Shown: positions 36,528-46,829, numbered from the stretch's first letter. The stretch is 64,000 bases of DNA from J089 sp964535735 (GCA_964535735.1 CAZHTM010000007.1:15719-79718); one strand, 5' to 3'. Numbers and translations are program-made. Notes: generated by a model from the sequence alone, not told the origin.

Positions 36528-38017
36528 TACCCTTCCGCCAGAACCTGCTCGCGGGATTTTTTGAATTTCAGGATAGCCCGATAGACGGCATCCGCGATTT
36601 CTTGGCGGTACGTTGGTGATTTTAACTGTTTCTCCTCGATCGGGTTGGACAGAAAACCCACTTCCACCAATACATTGGGCATGCTGGCGCCAATGAGCAC
36701 ATAAAACCCGGCCTGTTTCACCCCACGGTTAGGGCTTTTTAGTTGCTTATCCAATTCGGTTTGAATATCAGCAGCCAGGGCTTCACTCTCTTTCATAAAC
36801 ATACTCTGAGCCATGGTGGCCATAATCAAATTTTCTCCGGTTAACTCCTTATACTGATCCCGACGATCACCTTCTAATTTGATTACAGCATTTTCCCGGG
36901 AAGACACTTCAATCGCATCTTGTGTTTTCCCTGGCCGGAGAAGGTAGGTTTCAAAGCCCTTAATGTTCCGGTTACGCGAGGCATTGGCGTGGACGCTCAC
37001 AAAAATTTTTCCGTTATTTTCATTGGCAATCTTGGTCCGCTCATAGAGGGGGATAAACACGTCTTCTTCCCGGGTGTAAATCACCTTGATCCTGGAATTT
37101 TTTTCCAGCTTCCGTCCAATGCGTTTAACTATATCCAGAACAATATCTTTTTCTTTGGTACCGTAATACCCTTTCGTCCCTCCGTCTTTACCTCCGTGTC
37201 CCGCATCTAAAACCACTGTATCCAGGCGCCACCGATCTTTGACATCCTTAATCCGGGCCGCGCTCTTAGACAGGGGCGTTCTTAATGTGACTACTAACTC
37301 ATGGGGTTCAGTGCTTTGATAGAATTCATGTCCTTCCACCTTGCCCCTTAGCTGAAAAGCGAGCTGGGCTGATTCTTGAAGCTGGTCCACCGTTATTTTC
37401 CGTATCACACCCCGCGTTTCCGCTCGGAGTACCTCCGCGGTGTCCACTAATCCTTTGCGAATAGTGATATAGAACCAGCCGTTATCATTGACGAAGGTGC
37501 TGATATCTTCATTATTAAAGCGTTCTCGGGTCCCCAATCGTAAAATCGTACCGTTGGCCTTTTCGTCCACTCTCAAACTGGTAATGTTGAATTCCACCAC
37601 ATCAATATCTAAAAGTTTAGAAACCGGATCCCAGGCTAAACCAGGCATGACCACCGATTTTATCAGCTTAAAAAATGGGGTGGCAGGGACATAAATATCT
37701 TTGCCTTTTTTCTTGGCCTGAACAGGGAGTTGATACACTTTTTCATCCACCAAAATAAAACTGGTTTCGGCGGAGATTTTTATTCGGTGATCATTGAGGT
37801 AAAGAACAATTTTTTCCTGCTTTTCATTAATGTAGGAATGGGCATCAAGCACTCGCTCCAGGTCCAGGATCGAAATATAGGTTCCGGGAGTATTATCCAG
37901 CGATTTTAAAATGTCCCGGCTTTGGTCAGAACGGTTCAACACCCGGACCGTGCTGCCAAGCAGGATTGTGCTGCAAATTCCCAGCAATACAAGGGGGATA
38001 ACTATTCGTCGAAACAT
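36527..38017 (-). CDS. N-acetylmuramoyl-L-alanine amidase (Amidase_3)
   Basis: Exported cell-wall hydrolase of 496 residues that cuts the sugar-peptide bond during cell separation. A signal anchor (IVIPLVLLGICSTILLG) precedes a stalk like copper-amine-oxidase-N or AMIN modules (to about 230). The zinc amidase domain has LDAGHGGKDGG, SVHANAS and the catalytic glutamate in VEVGFLSNP. It is the first of three cell-wall/folate genes in series. Confidence 0.92.
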   Translation of the reverse strand: MFRRIVIPLVLLGICSTILLGSTVRVLNRSDQSRDILKSLDNTPGTYISILDLERVLDAHSYINEKQEKIVLYLNDHRIKISAETSFILVDEKVYQLPVQAKKKGKDIYVPATPFFKLIKSVVMPGLAWDPVSKLLDIDVVEFNITSLRVDEKANGTILRLGTRERFNNEDISTFVNDNGWFYITIRKGLVDTAEVLRAETRGVIRKITVDQLQESAQLAFQLRGKVEGHEFYQSTEPHELVVTLRTPLSKSAARIKDVKDRWRLDTVVLDAGHGGKDGGTKGYYGTKEKDIVLDIVKRIGRKLEKNSRIKVIYTREEDVFIPLYERTKIANENNGKIFVSVHANASRNRNIKGFETYLLRPGKTQDAIEVSSRENAVIKLEGDRRDQYKELTGENLIMATMAQSMFMKESEALAADIQTELDKQLKSPNRGVKQAGFYVLIGASMPNVLVEVGFLSNPIEEKQLKSPTYRQEIADAVYRAILKFKKSREQVLAEG

Positions 38018-38061
38018 AAGCCCAAATTTATTTGCCCGCGCTTCCCGATTCCAACGAGAAC

Positions 38062-39771
38062 CTAAAATAAAAGATCCATGATTAAAGCGCCTTCTAATTG
38101 AGGCGTATTGGCACTGAAATTCTCAGTTTTAATCCACGCTATACGGAATCCAAATCGAGTTCCCGTGTTCCATTGGTGCATAAGGCGACCTTCCAGACCA
38201 ACTCCACTCCGTGACCAGGACCGGGTTCCCATTTCGTAGGGAAGGTTCAATTTCCAGAAATACACGCGCGTTGAAGGATTGTTCACTTCGGCAATTGTAC
38301 TTTCCAGGGTCCATTCATTTGTTTGTGTTAAATAATCCATTTGCCACTTTATCCCTTGTCCCCGGGATCGTTTACCACCTTGAATGATCTGGGTTTCGTT
38401 TATTTGAATTCGGGTTTTGAAGTGGGAACCAACCGGCCGTTCAACCCAAAATTTCAGTCGTTGTTGCTCGAAAGTAATCGGCAGCGGTATCAAAGTAAAC
38501 TCCGGTTCCGAATACAAAGGACGGTGATTCCAGTCCAATTGAAGTCGCCAACTCCACATGCGGTTGGACATCCACACCCGAAGTCCTTGATCCACTGACA
38601 TTTCCGACGCAGGAATTTCCGGGCGGAAAGCATCCAGAAACAGTTCAAGTTTCAAAATAAAACGAGTCACTCGAATTCCCTGGTATATACCCATTTCTCC
38701 GGATTTCAGCGAATTAATCTGTCGGGGAGGATTGGCCTGAAGCGGTTGAAATCCTGGGGTATAATATCGGACTGACCACAAAACCCCAATTCCGGGTTGC
38801 CGTATTTGAATCGCCAAAAATTCGGCCATGTTCCCGAAACGATCCCTGGCCACCTCTCCGGTTCCACCACCCCAAGACAGGCGAGCTTGTCCAAACACTG
38901 AACCTTCCCACCCCAAATTTTCACTATCGACTATTCGAAAAGCTCCACCCCAGTTCCTGGCCTTTGATGGAGCTGCCCATGCCGCCAGTATAGACGATTG
39001 TCCTGCATTTCCCCAGTCTACGGCAGCTAACCATCGACTTCCTTCTGTTTCCCTGGTACATCCTCCTCCGGATATCCGACCGTCCTCTATCGCCGATCGA
39101 TGGGACCGGAGTGAAAAATTCCAGCGTTGGAATGTGGAAATGGACTCCAAACCAATTCGCGTAGGAAAGCTTCCAGCGCTGAATAATCCCGACCCCAATC
39201 GCACCTGCAGATCCCCCAACCAAAAATCCCAGTTTTGGTGTTGAACGGTCAGGGATCGACGTGCGCGGCTGGGAACCTTCAACGCTCCGGCGCTTCGGTC
39301 CATCACCACATCCAGATTCACCCGATCGCTGAGCTGGACAGCGCTTCGCCAGCGATACAGGTCCGATTTCCCCAGGCGTTGGCTTTGGACGATTCGGCCG
39401 TTAATATTGTAACTTTGGGATTGGGCTGCCCATATTTTCAAAAACGCTCTCAATTCCGGAGACAGGTTGTTTTGATTCACTTGCGTTATCGACACTGGCA
39501 GGGATAAGGATTCCAGATAAGTGCGATCTTGAGCCGTAACCCATCCAACCTCGCTTAACAGTTCCAATGACATTTTATCCAGAACCGGTGGGGCCCGAAG
39601 CACATCTTCCAGAGCAAATAAATCTTCCTCTTCCAGAGTGGTCGCCGAAGCTGTGCTCCACTCCTGAAGGAGTTGACTAAGGGTTTGCCCTGAACCGATC
39701 CCAACCCAAAGGAAGCACCAAACCAATATCGGTAGTAATTCGGGCCAGGTCCGTACAATAATCGACCGCAT
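38062..39771 (-). CDS. Outer-membrane beta-barrel protein, HhH-related family
   Basis: 569 residues from the ATG at 39771 (MRSIIVRTWPELLPILVW, a plausible signal peptide). A short helical N-terminal part (VLDKMSLELLSEVGWVTAQDRTYLESL) looks like a decayed helix-hairpin-helix. The rest is alternating amphipathic strands ending in MDLLF, a barrel-type C-terminal aromatic. Bacteroidetes-like bacteria have similar exported proteins with N-terminal HhH and a barrel. Its frame overlaps the previous gene by 95 nt. Function unknown. Confidence 0.6.
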   Translation of the reverse strand: MRSIIVRTWPELLPILVWCFLWVGIGSGQTLSQLLQEWSTASATTLEEEDLFALEDVLRAPPVLDKMSLELLSEVGWVTAQDRTYLESLSLPVSITQVNQNNLSPELRAFLKIWAAQSQSYNINGRIVQSQRLGKSDLYRWRSAVQLSDRVNLDVVMDRSAGALKVPSRARRSLTVQHQNWDFWLGDLQVRLGSGLFSAGSFPTRIGLESISTFQRWNFSLRSHRSAIEDGRISGGGCTRETEGSRWLAAVDWGNAGQSSILAAWAAPSKARNWGGAFRIVDSENLGWEGSVFGQARLSWGGGTGEVARDRFGNMAEFLAIQIRQPGIGVLWSVRYYTPGFQPLQANPPRQINSLKSGEMGIYQGIRVTRFILKLELFLDAFRPEIPASEMSVDQGLRVWMSNRMWSWRLQLDWNHRPLYSEPEFTLIPLPITFEQQRLKFWVERPVGSHFKTRIQINETQIIQGGKRSRGQGIKWQMDYLTQTNEWTLESTIAEVNNPSTRVYFWKLNLPYEMGTRSWSRSGVGLEGRLMHQWNTGTRFGFRIAWIKTENFSANTPQLEGALIMDLLF

Positions 39772-40516
39772 AGTCAATGTGTAGTCCTCGATAAAGCAGA
39801 GCAAAACCTCCAGCGATGCGGGTAGGTCGCTGATTGGCTCCTATTCGGATTTTTAAGAATGATGTAGGCCTGTATTCCACGCCAAATTTGAGACTGCCTG
39901 GATAATCCAAATCCTGCTCCCATTCTAATCCCAAATCCAATTTCAATAATTGCAATCGAAATCCGGTGGTCACCACTTCCGGAATAGACGGATGAACATT
40001 AAGTCGAGCTCCGGTCATATTCTGAATAATCACGCCCCAAAGGAGCCCCGGTTGAAGCTCTCCATGAAGGGCAGCTGTCCAACCCAACGCAGTGCTGTGT
40101 CCATAGTTTTGGATTCGGAGACTGTAAAGCGTAGCCGTTAGTCCGCCAGCTACTGTCGCGCTGAGTCGCCGTCCCACAGCCAGATTCACTTTCCGCTCCT
40201 GGTAATCCCGACGCCCAAATTGGTGAACGGACCCCGCCAAGCCCCAACCGGCCATTCGACTCTGAATCCCAAATTGAGTGGCTTTCAGTAACTTTATCTG
40301 GTACGGACGCGCCCAGGCCATCTCCACCTGGGGAGGAAAGGCCAAACCCAATGCGGCGGGATCGTGAGTGATTGAGAGGGGCGTGGGTGCGCTTTGAAGC
40401 ATTAAACACCCTTGCGCGCGACTTCCCGGGGAAAGGAATTCCCATTCAAATGCGCCAAAGGCCGGGCTCAAAATCAAAAGACTTATAATAATTTCTTTTA
40501 AACAGGATGAATTCAC
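39677..40516 (-). CDS. PorV/PorQ-like outer-membrane barrel protein
   Basis: 279 residues with a signal peptide ending PAFGAF. The pattern EWEFLSPGSRAQG, DPAALGLAFPPQVE, then Gly-rich strands and LKFGVEYRPTSFLKIRIGANQR matches UPF0164/PorV/PorQ-type barrels, several of which shuttle cargo in type IX secretion. This fits the FlgD-like sorting tails at 4447-7164 and 62168-63091. GTG start at 40516. It ends 95 nt inside the next gene's reading frame. Confidence 0.62.
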   Translation of the reverse strand: MNSSCLKEIIISLLILSPAFGAFEWEFLSPGSRAQGCLMLQSAPTPLSITHDPAALGLAFPPQVEMAWARPYQIKLLKATQFGIQSRMAGWGLAGSVHQFGRRDYQERKVNLAVGRRLSATVAGGLTATLYSLRIQNYGHSTALGWTAALHGELQPGLLWGVIIQNMTGARLNVHPSIPEVVTTGFRLQLLKLDLGLEWEQDLDYPGSLKFGVEYRPTSFLKIRIGANQRPTRIAGGFALLYRGLHIDYAVDYCTDLARITTDIGLVLPLGWDRFRANP

Positions 40517-40635
40517 TCCTACACCCTAAAACAAACATTAAAAACACCGGCCTTTTAGAAGGAAACAGTACAGGTCAGAAGCGTCTAACGTCGTCCACCA
40601 GGCCGATGATTAAAACTACGACATTTGATATGAAA

Positions 40636-41754
40636 TCACACGAAAATTTGTCGAATTATCTTAGCGGCATTCGTATGGGGATTATATACGGTTTCCAATA
40701 ACTGTTGACGGGCCTGTATCTCTTTTGGTGGTACCGGAACCTGAAATCGGGATTTAATTAGTTTTTGCGCCTCCTCCGGAGATGCAAATACCGAGCAGGC
40801 GTTTCTCAGTTCCGGGTCCGTGAGCATGGCATCATTCACCAAAACATGGCGACCCTGAAATAAGGCCTTCAATAATTTTAACTTTAGCCCGGTGGCCTGA
40901 AATGTGGGAAGGATGTGGATTTGGGCGTCTTGAATCCATTGATCCATGGCCGCTACAGTCTCCGGTTCCACTAAACGCACATGGGAATAATCCGCCGCTT
41001 CGCGCTTCAGGCGGAGGGAAGGACGGCGACCGGCAATTACCAGAGGAATATCCAGTGCTGAGAAAACCTCTGAAACCAGATACCGAGCCGCCTGATCATT
41101 TTCTCCCACTGCCAGATTCCCATGGTAAAGGACGTAAGTCCCGACTCCTTTCGGGATATGGACTTCAGTCATGGATTGAAACACGGGCAAATAAGTAACA
41201 GCCGAAAATTGTTTCTGGAAATAACGCGTATCGGCCTGGGATAACGGGAACAATCCCTGGGCTCGACTTAAGATTGCTTCATAGGCCTCCAGTTTTTGCG
41301 CTTCTCTACGAAGATAAAACCGTTGAAACGGAGATGGAGAAACATCCGCCAAAGACCGATAGTAATGGTGCTCTACATTGTGGGTTCTCACAAAACGGGG
41401 ATAATCTTTCAACTCTGTCGCTTCCAGGATTGCGCCCCCGTGAAGGCCCTCTACCCAAATGGGGTCATTCCTTTGACTCAGGGCTTTCACCAGATCCGGA
41501 TCATCTCGCGTGGCGACGATAAACGGCCGGGAATCCAGAAATTTCAGGGGACTCCTACGCCGGGGATAATACTTTACCGAGGCACAGAGCGCTTCCAATC
41601 GGGGAGATGGACCCCGCCCATAATCGAAACAGTGAAAATGCACCTCCACACCTGCATCTACCAGCGCTTTAATCTTATAATAAACATCTATCGCGCCTCC
41701 ATAATCTGGCGGGTCCGGTACATCAAAGGCGACGAGCTGCAATGCTTTAGTCAT
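40636..41754 (-). CDS. Glycosyltransferase (GT4-like)
   Basis: 372 residues in two Rossmann-like halves. The N-terminal PPDYGGAIDVYYKIKALVDAG is typical of GT-B glycosyltransferases; the C-terminal half has GNLAVGENDQAARYL and ATGLKLKLLKALFQGRHVLV, a divergent form of the nucleotide-sugar site. No membrane segments. Overlaps the preceding glycosyltransferase gene by 8 nt; the two are probably part of one surface-glycan pathway. Confidence 0.78.
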   Translation of the reverse strand: MTKALQLVAFDVPDPPDYGGAIDVYYKIKALVDAGVEVHFHCFDYGRGPSPRLEALCASVKYYPRRRSPLKFLDSRPFIVATRDDPDLVKALSQRNDPIWVEGLHGGAILEATELKDYPRFVRTHNVEHHYYRSLADVSPSPFQRFYLRREAQKLEAYEAILSRAQGLFPLSQADTRYFQKQFSAVTYLPVFQSMTEVHIPKGVGTYVLYHGNLAVGENDQAARYLVSEVFSALDIPLVIAGRRPSLRLKREAADYSHVRLVEPETVAAMDQWIQDAQIHILPTFQATGLKLKLLKALFQGRHVLVNDAMLTDPELRNACSVFASPEEAQKLIKSRFQVPVPPKEIQARQQLLETVYNPHTNAAKIIRQIFV

Positions 41755-42838
41755 GCCACCCCAGTTCGTCGTAATAAGTATATAACTGCCGGGATGTGGC
41801 CTCCAAGCCGTGGACTTTGACCACCCACTCCCGGGATTTTTCTTTCATAACGCGGAGACGATCCCGATCTTTCACCAAGGCTGACAGACGATCGTAGAGC
41901 GTTTCGGCGGTCACATTGATGAAAGGATGATTCTCAAGAAAATCTTCATATTCCGGAACCAATTCTGTGACGCAACAGAGTCCTAACGCCATGGCCTCCA
42001 CTGAATTCATACCATAGCCCCAGCCGCCTCGGTTATACACCTGATCCACCAGGATATCACAGCTTCGTTTCAGTTCCAGAACCTCTTCATACGGCTGATT
42101 CTCAATCAGTACAAATTCCACGCCCGGAATGTCCCGGGCTACGGCTTCGCAGGCGGGAATAATCACTTCACTTCCCTTATAAAACCGATTGGTGGGACTG
42201 TGACATATGCGGATGGGATCGCCAACCTCCACCCTTGGCGTAAGGCGTTCTGTATCTACAGGTAGAAAGAGATATTTCAAATTGGGATGTTTGGGTAAGA
42301 GATCCAGTTCGCTGGTAAGATTCAGTCGACTTACAGCATCCACCTCCGGAAAAACGCCCCGGGTTCGCAAATCCTGACCGTGATAGGTACAGGCAATCCC
42401 TTTACCGAGGTTGGCCATTTCCTGGGCAAAACGACCATCCCGATAAAAATCCATCCCCCACTCAAAATGATAGATGTCATAATCTCGCAATCCGTGGGCA
42501 TCAATAAAGGGTTCTATCGTCCGGGACCATAGCCAGTCCCGACCTTTGAAGTACCATGCTTCCAATGGATTAGAGGGCGACCATACGGGCGGATATCCGG
42601 GCTTTTCCTGATAGTCGCCAGCTCCACCTCGAAAATGGCGGTAATACCAATGGCGACTCCGAAGATACCAGTCACTTGTTGACACCAGTGGAAGGTTTAG
42701 ACAATAGCCATTATCAAGCCGGTTGCGAGTGGGGTACAGCGTGAAGAACTCGCAGATATTTCCGCGCTGCTCATGGGCTTTTTTCCAAAGGGTGAGAGAA
42801 CCTACTGTATTTTCCGGTGCGATATAGGCTATTTTCAC
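41747..42838 (-). CDS. Glycosyltransferase-like protein (GT-B fold)
   Basis: 363 residues, GTG start at 42838 (MKIAYIAPENTVGSLTLWKKA). A GT-B-like N-terminal domain with YHFEWGMDF and ACTYHGQDLRTRG is followed by a C-terminal part with ICHSPTNRFYKGSEVIIPA and GMNSVEAMALGLCCV, the donor-site glutamate motif of GT4. Divergent from the plus-strand GT4 gene; together they mark a glycan locus. Confidence 0.75.
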   Translation of the reverse strand: MKIAYIAPENTVGSLTLWKKAHEQRGNICEFFTLYPTRNRLDNGYCLNLPLVSTSDWYLRSRHWYYRHFRGGAGDYQEKPGYPPVWSPSNPLEAWYFKGRDWLWSRTIEPFIDAHGLRDYDIYHFEWGMDFYRDGRFAQEMANLGKGIACTYHGQDLRTRGVFPEVDAVSRLNLTSELDLLPKHPNLKYLFLPVDTERLTPRVEVGDPIRICHSPTNRFYKGSEVIIPACEAVARDIPGVEFVLIENQPYEEVLELKRSCDILVDQVYNRGGWGYGMNSVEAMALGLCCVTELVPEYEDFLENHPFINVTAETLYDRLSALVKDRDRLRVMKEKSREWVVKVHGLEATSRQLYTYYDELGWHD

Positions 42839-42950
42839 GACGCGATGCAGTTACGATTTAGGGATTCTACACCATTTGGTGCGGAGCAAGGTGATTCTGG
42901 ACCGGCAATAGACAAGAAACATGGATAAATTTAGGGAGACTTAAGAATCC

Positions 42951-44132
42951 ATGAAGCTGTTTATTGTTCCATCTTGGTATCCTTCCCCGCTCCACCCTGA
43001 TGACGGCACGTTTTTCCGGGACCAGGCTCGTCTTCTGGCAGCGGCAGGAGTTCAGGTTGTGGTCATTTCTTCTTCGATCCGCTCCTTCCGGGAGTGGTCT
43101 TTGCGTCGGCAATTTGATAACCCTGAGAATCCTGAAAGAAGGGACGGAATCCTTGAGTACCGCCGGGAATCACTCAATCCTGGACCTAAACTCCCTCACG
43201 TTTTCTTTCGGACCTATCGTCGACGCCTCCATTCGCTATTTCAACAGGCTTTGAATGAACAGGGACGCCCTGATTGGGTCTGGATTCAATCTTCACTTTG
43301 GGCGGGCGCAGCCCTGGCTCCCTTGCTTGCCGAGCTTAATATTCCCTTCATTGTCGAAGAGCATCTCAAGGAATTTTTATTACCTGGGGCCTTGACCAAA
43401 TTTCAGAGAAAAAGGATTCAGCAAACATACCATTATGCCCACCGCATCGCAGGTCCTTCTCAGGCCCTGGTTGCAGCGCTCCTGTCCCAATTTACGCTTC
43501 CCCGCCACCAGGGATTGGTCCTCCCCAATCCGGTGGATTCCCGGACCTTTACCCTGCCAGAATCGCCGCCACCGATAACGCCTTTCACATGGATATCCGT
43601 TGGACTTCTCCGAAAAGAAAAGCGTTATGATCTGTTGTTGGTCGCTTTTTCAAGAGTAGTTCGGGAGTCCACGACTCCTCAGCGGCTGATTATAGTGGGC
43701 GACGGACCAGAGCGGCGTTCCGTTGAAACGATGCGACACGATTTAGGATTGGATAATGTCGTGGACATCACTGGTTATAAGGGTCCCTCCCAAGTAGCTC
43801 GTTACCTCAAAACGGGATCTGCGGCAGTCTGGGCCAGTGATGTGGAAACCTTTGGGGTGGCGATCGTGGAAGCGCTGGCCTGTGGTCTGCCTGTAGTGGC
43901 TACGCAATGCGGCGGACCGGGGGATTTCATTCACAAGGAGAATGGGATTCTCGTGGAACCGGGACAGGCTGAAGGTTTAGCAACTGCCATGGTTGAGCTC
44001 CAATCCCGTATTACCGAGTTTGATCGCTCAGGTATTCGGAATTCTATCCTGGCTTATTGCGGAGAAGACGTTTTTGTTTCTTTAGTCCGAGATTTAGGAG
44101 CGGCCTTGGTGGACACTGATTTATCTTCTTGA
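42951..44132 (+). CDS. GT4 glycosyltransferase
   Basis: 393 residues with PSWYPSPLHPDDGTFFRDQ at the N-terminus, characteristic of exopolysaccharide GT4 enzymes. The donor site has VGLLRKEKRYDLLL, VGDGPERR, and ETFGVAIVEALACGLPVVAT (EX7E motif). Starts with ATG behind GGGAG. The 3' end overlaps the kinase gene on the other strand by 79 nt. Acceptor sugar unknown. Confidence 0.88.
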   Translation: MKLFIVPSWYPSPLHPDDGTFFRDQARLLAAAGVQVVVISSSIRSFREWSLRRQFDNPENPERRDGILEYRRESLNPGPKLPHVFFRTYRRRLHSLFQQALNEQGRPDWVWIQSSLWAGAALAPLLAELNIPFIVEEHLKEFLLPGALTKFQRKRIQQTYHYAHRIAGPSQALVAALLSQFTLPRHQGLVLPNPVDSRTFTLPESPPPITPFTWISVGLLRKEKRYDLLLVAFSRVVRESTTPQRLIIVGDGPERRSVETMRHDLGLDNVVDITGYKGPSQVARYLKTGSAAVWASDVETFGVAIVEALACGLPVVATQCGGPGDFIHKENGILVEPGQAEGLATAMVELQSRITEFDRSGIRNSILAYCGEDVFVSLVRDLGAALVDTDLSS

Positions 44133-46411
44133 GATTGTGAAGGACGCTTCGGCAAGTAACAATAAAAAATATTTCCGGTGGGTTTATTGGGCTTCACCCC
44201 CACGTCCGCGCCATGAGCAGAAGCAATTCGTTTCACAATTGCCAGCCCTAGTCCGCGTCCCCGTTTTTTTCCCTTTTCCAGCTGAACGCTGCGGGTAAAT
44301 ACAATCTCCCGTTGTTCCTCGGGGATGGTAACGCCATAATCACGAATCTCCAACCGAACCCAATCGTCATCTTCCCAAAGAGCCACATCAATTTTCTTAC
44401 CTGAACTGGCATACTTAATAGCATTGCTGATAAAGTTTTTGGGGACTTCCGACAGAATGGGATTAATGTTAATGACAAGGGATTCCGGGATTTTCAAATT
44501 GAGATTCATGTCTGCCCCTTTGAGCAACATGGTGAATTCATTACAAACTTCCCGAATCATTGCAGCCAAATCCACCGGTTCCCTGGTAATATCCTCACCC
44601 AGTGAAACTTTCGACAGGGTCGTAGCGTTTTTAATAACTTTTAACAGTGTTTCACTACTGTCGGAGATTAATTGTAAAAACTCATTATCCGGCTGTTCCG
44701 CCGTCATCATTTCCGTCATTCCCGCGATAACACCTGCAGGATTTTTCAAGTCATGGGTAATCACGTCCAATAACAATTCTTTCATGTTATTGGTTTGCTG
44801 TAATTCATGGGCCAGCTTACGGTATTTATTTTCAGACGCTATGATGGCATCCTCAGCTCGCTTATGTTGGATTGCATCCGCAATTTGGTTAGACACAAAT
44901 TCCAGCATTTCCACATCTTTACCGGAATACAGTCCTGGTGTATCGTAGCTTTGAACGACGATAACACCAATGACTTTCGACTCCAACCTCAATGGAACAC
45001 CTAACCATTGTTCCGAGGCTGTACCAATTAATTCGATATCGCCATTGGCTACCATTTTATAAATACCGTCTTTATCCACCAGCAGAGATTTCCCGGTTCG
45101 GATAACATATTCGGTCAAACCCCTGCCTAAAGGTTTAGCGTCAGGACGTTCATCCACCTCATCCACAAAATAGGGGAATGAAAGCAGTCCCGTTTCGTGA
45201 TCATAGAAAGCAATATAGAAATTGGTTGTATTGATCACACCCCCCAGAAGTTTGTGGATCATGGAGAATAGTTCTTCCAAAGACATGGCAGCGCTGTCGG
45301 CTTCGGCGATTTGATAGAGAATACTGGTTCGCAAATTGATAGACAAGAGCGCGTTTTGCATTTCTTTCCGTTCGGTAATATCAATCGAATATTCGATAAC
45401 CTTCTTAATGGTTCCATCATCCGAAATGATCGGAAAGCAGTGAACTTCCATATTCCTGGGGTTGTAAAAGGTGTCGTAATGGATGTGTTCCACAACGGCT
45501 GGTTTCCGAGTTTCCAGAACCTGACTTATGGGACAGGGATGTTCATGTCCGGTGCAGGGGGTATCCCGATGGTGAGACACTTCGTAACAGGAAGTGAGAG
45601 GACCCGTGCTCAAATCTTTCCCGCGACTATTGGCTAAGGCAATGGAATAGTCATCCACGTTGATTACAAAGAAGGGATATGTCAGGGATTCAATTACGGA
45701 CTCTAAAAATTCTTTTTGATGGCGAACTTCCTCTTCGGCCTGAATCCTTTCGGTGAGATTCTGGGCCACGTAAACCACGCCTTTTAATTCACTCCCGTCA
45801 CTACGAAACGGTGCCGCACCGACCCATACCGTGATATGAGTCCCATCAGCACAAATATACTGACATTCACCATATCGTACTTGTTGACCCTCAATTACGC
45901 GAGCTGGTGATATCTCATCCTGATCACCCAGTTCTAAAACCACTGAAAGGGGTTTTCCTTCCAACTCACCAGGCTTATATCCCAGCAAACGTAGTGTAGC
46001 CGAATTTACTTGTCGGATTATGGGGGTTGAAGCCACATCCACCACCATTAATGATTCACCCATGGATTCCAGTATATTTTCGAGATTGGCCTTGGAAATG
46101 GTGGTTTGGATCAAATTACGAATTGTCTGCCACCCGTTATCCACGACCAAAAAAGTGTACACCGCACCTAAGAAAAAAATCAGTCCCGTAAATATCATCA
46201 CCATGGTGGAATTTCCGGAAATGAAGGCCACCAGCGCTACCAGGTAACCCAACATAAATAAAACTGTTAACGCAATAAGTACTCGCCAGCGCCGTTGGTA
46301 TATTTTCCCATGGACCATGGATAAAAGAGACCGTGTGATTCGGACACTGACCGCCAATATGCCGAATCCTGCTAGGATAAGGATTGCGCTCAGAATTTCA
46401 ATACTATCCAA
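44054..46411 (-). CDS. Membrane histidine kinase with PAS and GAF domains
   Basis: 785 residues. Three predicted membrane segments (about 5-30, 42-65, 70-95), then PAS (110-225), PAS with NVDDYSIALANSRGKDLS (about 235-345), GAF (about 370-510), HisKA with THDLKNPAG (His553) and a HATPase with the G1/G2 boxes (IRDYGVTIPEEQ, GRGLGLAIV). Signal is unknown. TTG start at 46411 without a good ribosome site. The last 30 residues are low-complexity, antisense to the end of the GT4 gene. The genes for a lone receiver and a giant hybrid kinase precede it on the same strand. Confidence 0.87.
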   Translation of the reverse strand: MDSIEILSAILILAGFGILAVSVRITRSLLSMVHGKIYQRRWRVLIALTVLFMLGYLVALVAFISGNSTMVMIFTGLIFFLGAVYTFLVVDNGWQTIRNLIQTTISKANLENILESMGESLMVVDVASTPIIRQVNSATLRLLGYKPGELEGKPLSVVLELGDQDEISPARVIEGQQVRYGECQYICADGTHITVWVGAAPFRSDGSELKGVVYVAQNLTERIQAEEEVRHQKEFLESVIESLTYPFFVINVDDYSIALANSRGKDLSTGPLTSCYEVSHHRDTPCTGHEHPCPISQVLETRKPAVVEHIHYDTFYNPRNMEVHCFPIISDDGTIKKVIEYSIDITERKEMQNALLSINLRTSILYQIAEADSAAMSLEELFSMIHKLLGGVINTTNFYIAFYDHETGLLSFPYFVDEVDERPDAKPLGRGLTEYVIRTGKSLLVDKDGIYKMVANGDIELIGTASEQWLGVPLRLESKVIGVIVVQSYDTPGLYSGKDVEMLEFVSNQIADAIQHKRAEDAIIASENKYRKLAHELQQTNNMKELLLDVITHDLKNPAGVIAGMTEMMTAEQPDNEFLQLISDSSETLLKVIKNATTLSKVSLGEDITREPVDLAAMIREVCNEFTMLLKGADMNLNLKIPESLVININPILSEVPKNFISNAIKYASSGKKIDVALWEDDDWVRLEIRDYGVTIPEEQREIVFTRSVQLEKGKKRGRGLGLAIVKRIASAHGADVGVKPNKPTGNIFYCYLPKRPSQSQEDKSVSTKAAPKSRTKETKTSSPQ

Positions 46412-46428
46412 TAGGCTTTTCTCTATAT

Positions 46429-46812
46429 TTAGACATATTTATGAATCGTAGTTAATAAATCAGCTTGGCGAACAGGTTTGGTTAAAAAATCATTGCATCC
46501 TGCTTCTAAGGCATTATCACGGTCGGTTGTAAAGGCGTGGGCTGTCAGGGCAATGATTGGTGTATCTTTCCGGGGATCGTCTAATTTCCGCAACCACCGG
46601 GCCAAATCCAAACCATCCTCATCACCCTCCAAAGAGAAATCTAAAAGAATTAGATCCACGTTTCCATCAGCCAGTTGTTCTTTAGAGGCGGGAACCGATT
46701 CTGCCATACGAACTTCGTAATCCTTCCGAAGAAAAAAGTGCATCAATTGTTGTGATGTTTTATCATCCTCCACCACCAGGATGACTGAACGACCGGATTC
46801 ATTTGAACTCAT
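46429..46812 (-). CDS. Stand-alone response-regulator receiver domain
   Basis: 127 residues, a single CheY-like domain with VVEDD, phospho-acceptor Asp58 (ILLDFS), Thr90 (ALTAH) and Lys112 (LTKPV). No DNA-binding or enzymatic output. It lies 17 bp after the giant kinase gene and 17 bp before the membrane kinase gene, so it may shuttle phosphate between the two. Confidence 0.93.
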   Translation of the reverse strand: MSSNESGRSVILVVEDDKTSQQLMHFFLRKDYEVRMAESVPASKEQLADGNVDLILLDFSLEGDEDGLDLARWLRKLDDPRKDTPIIALTAHAFTTDRDNALEAGCNDFLTKPVRQADLLTTIHKYV

Positions 46813-46829
46813 TGATAATCCTCATGATT

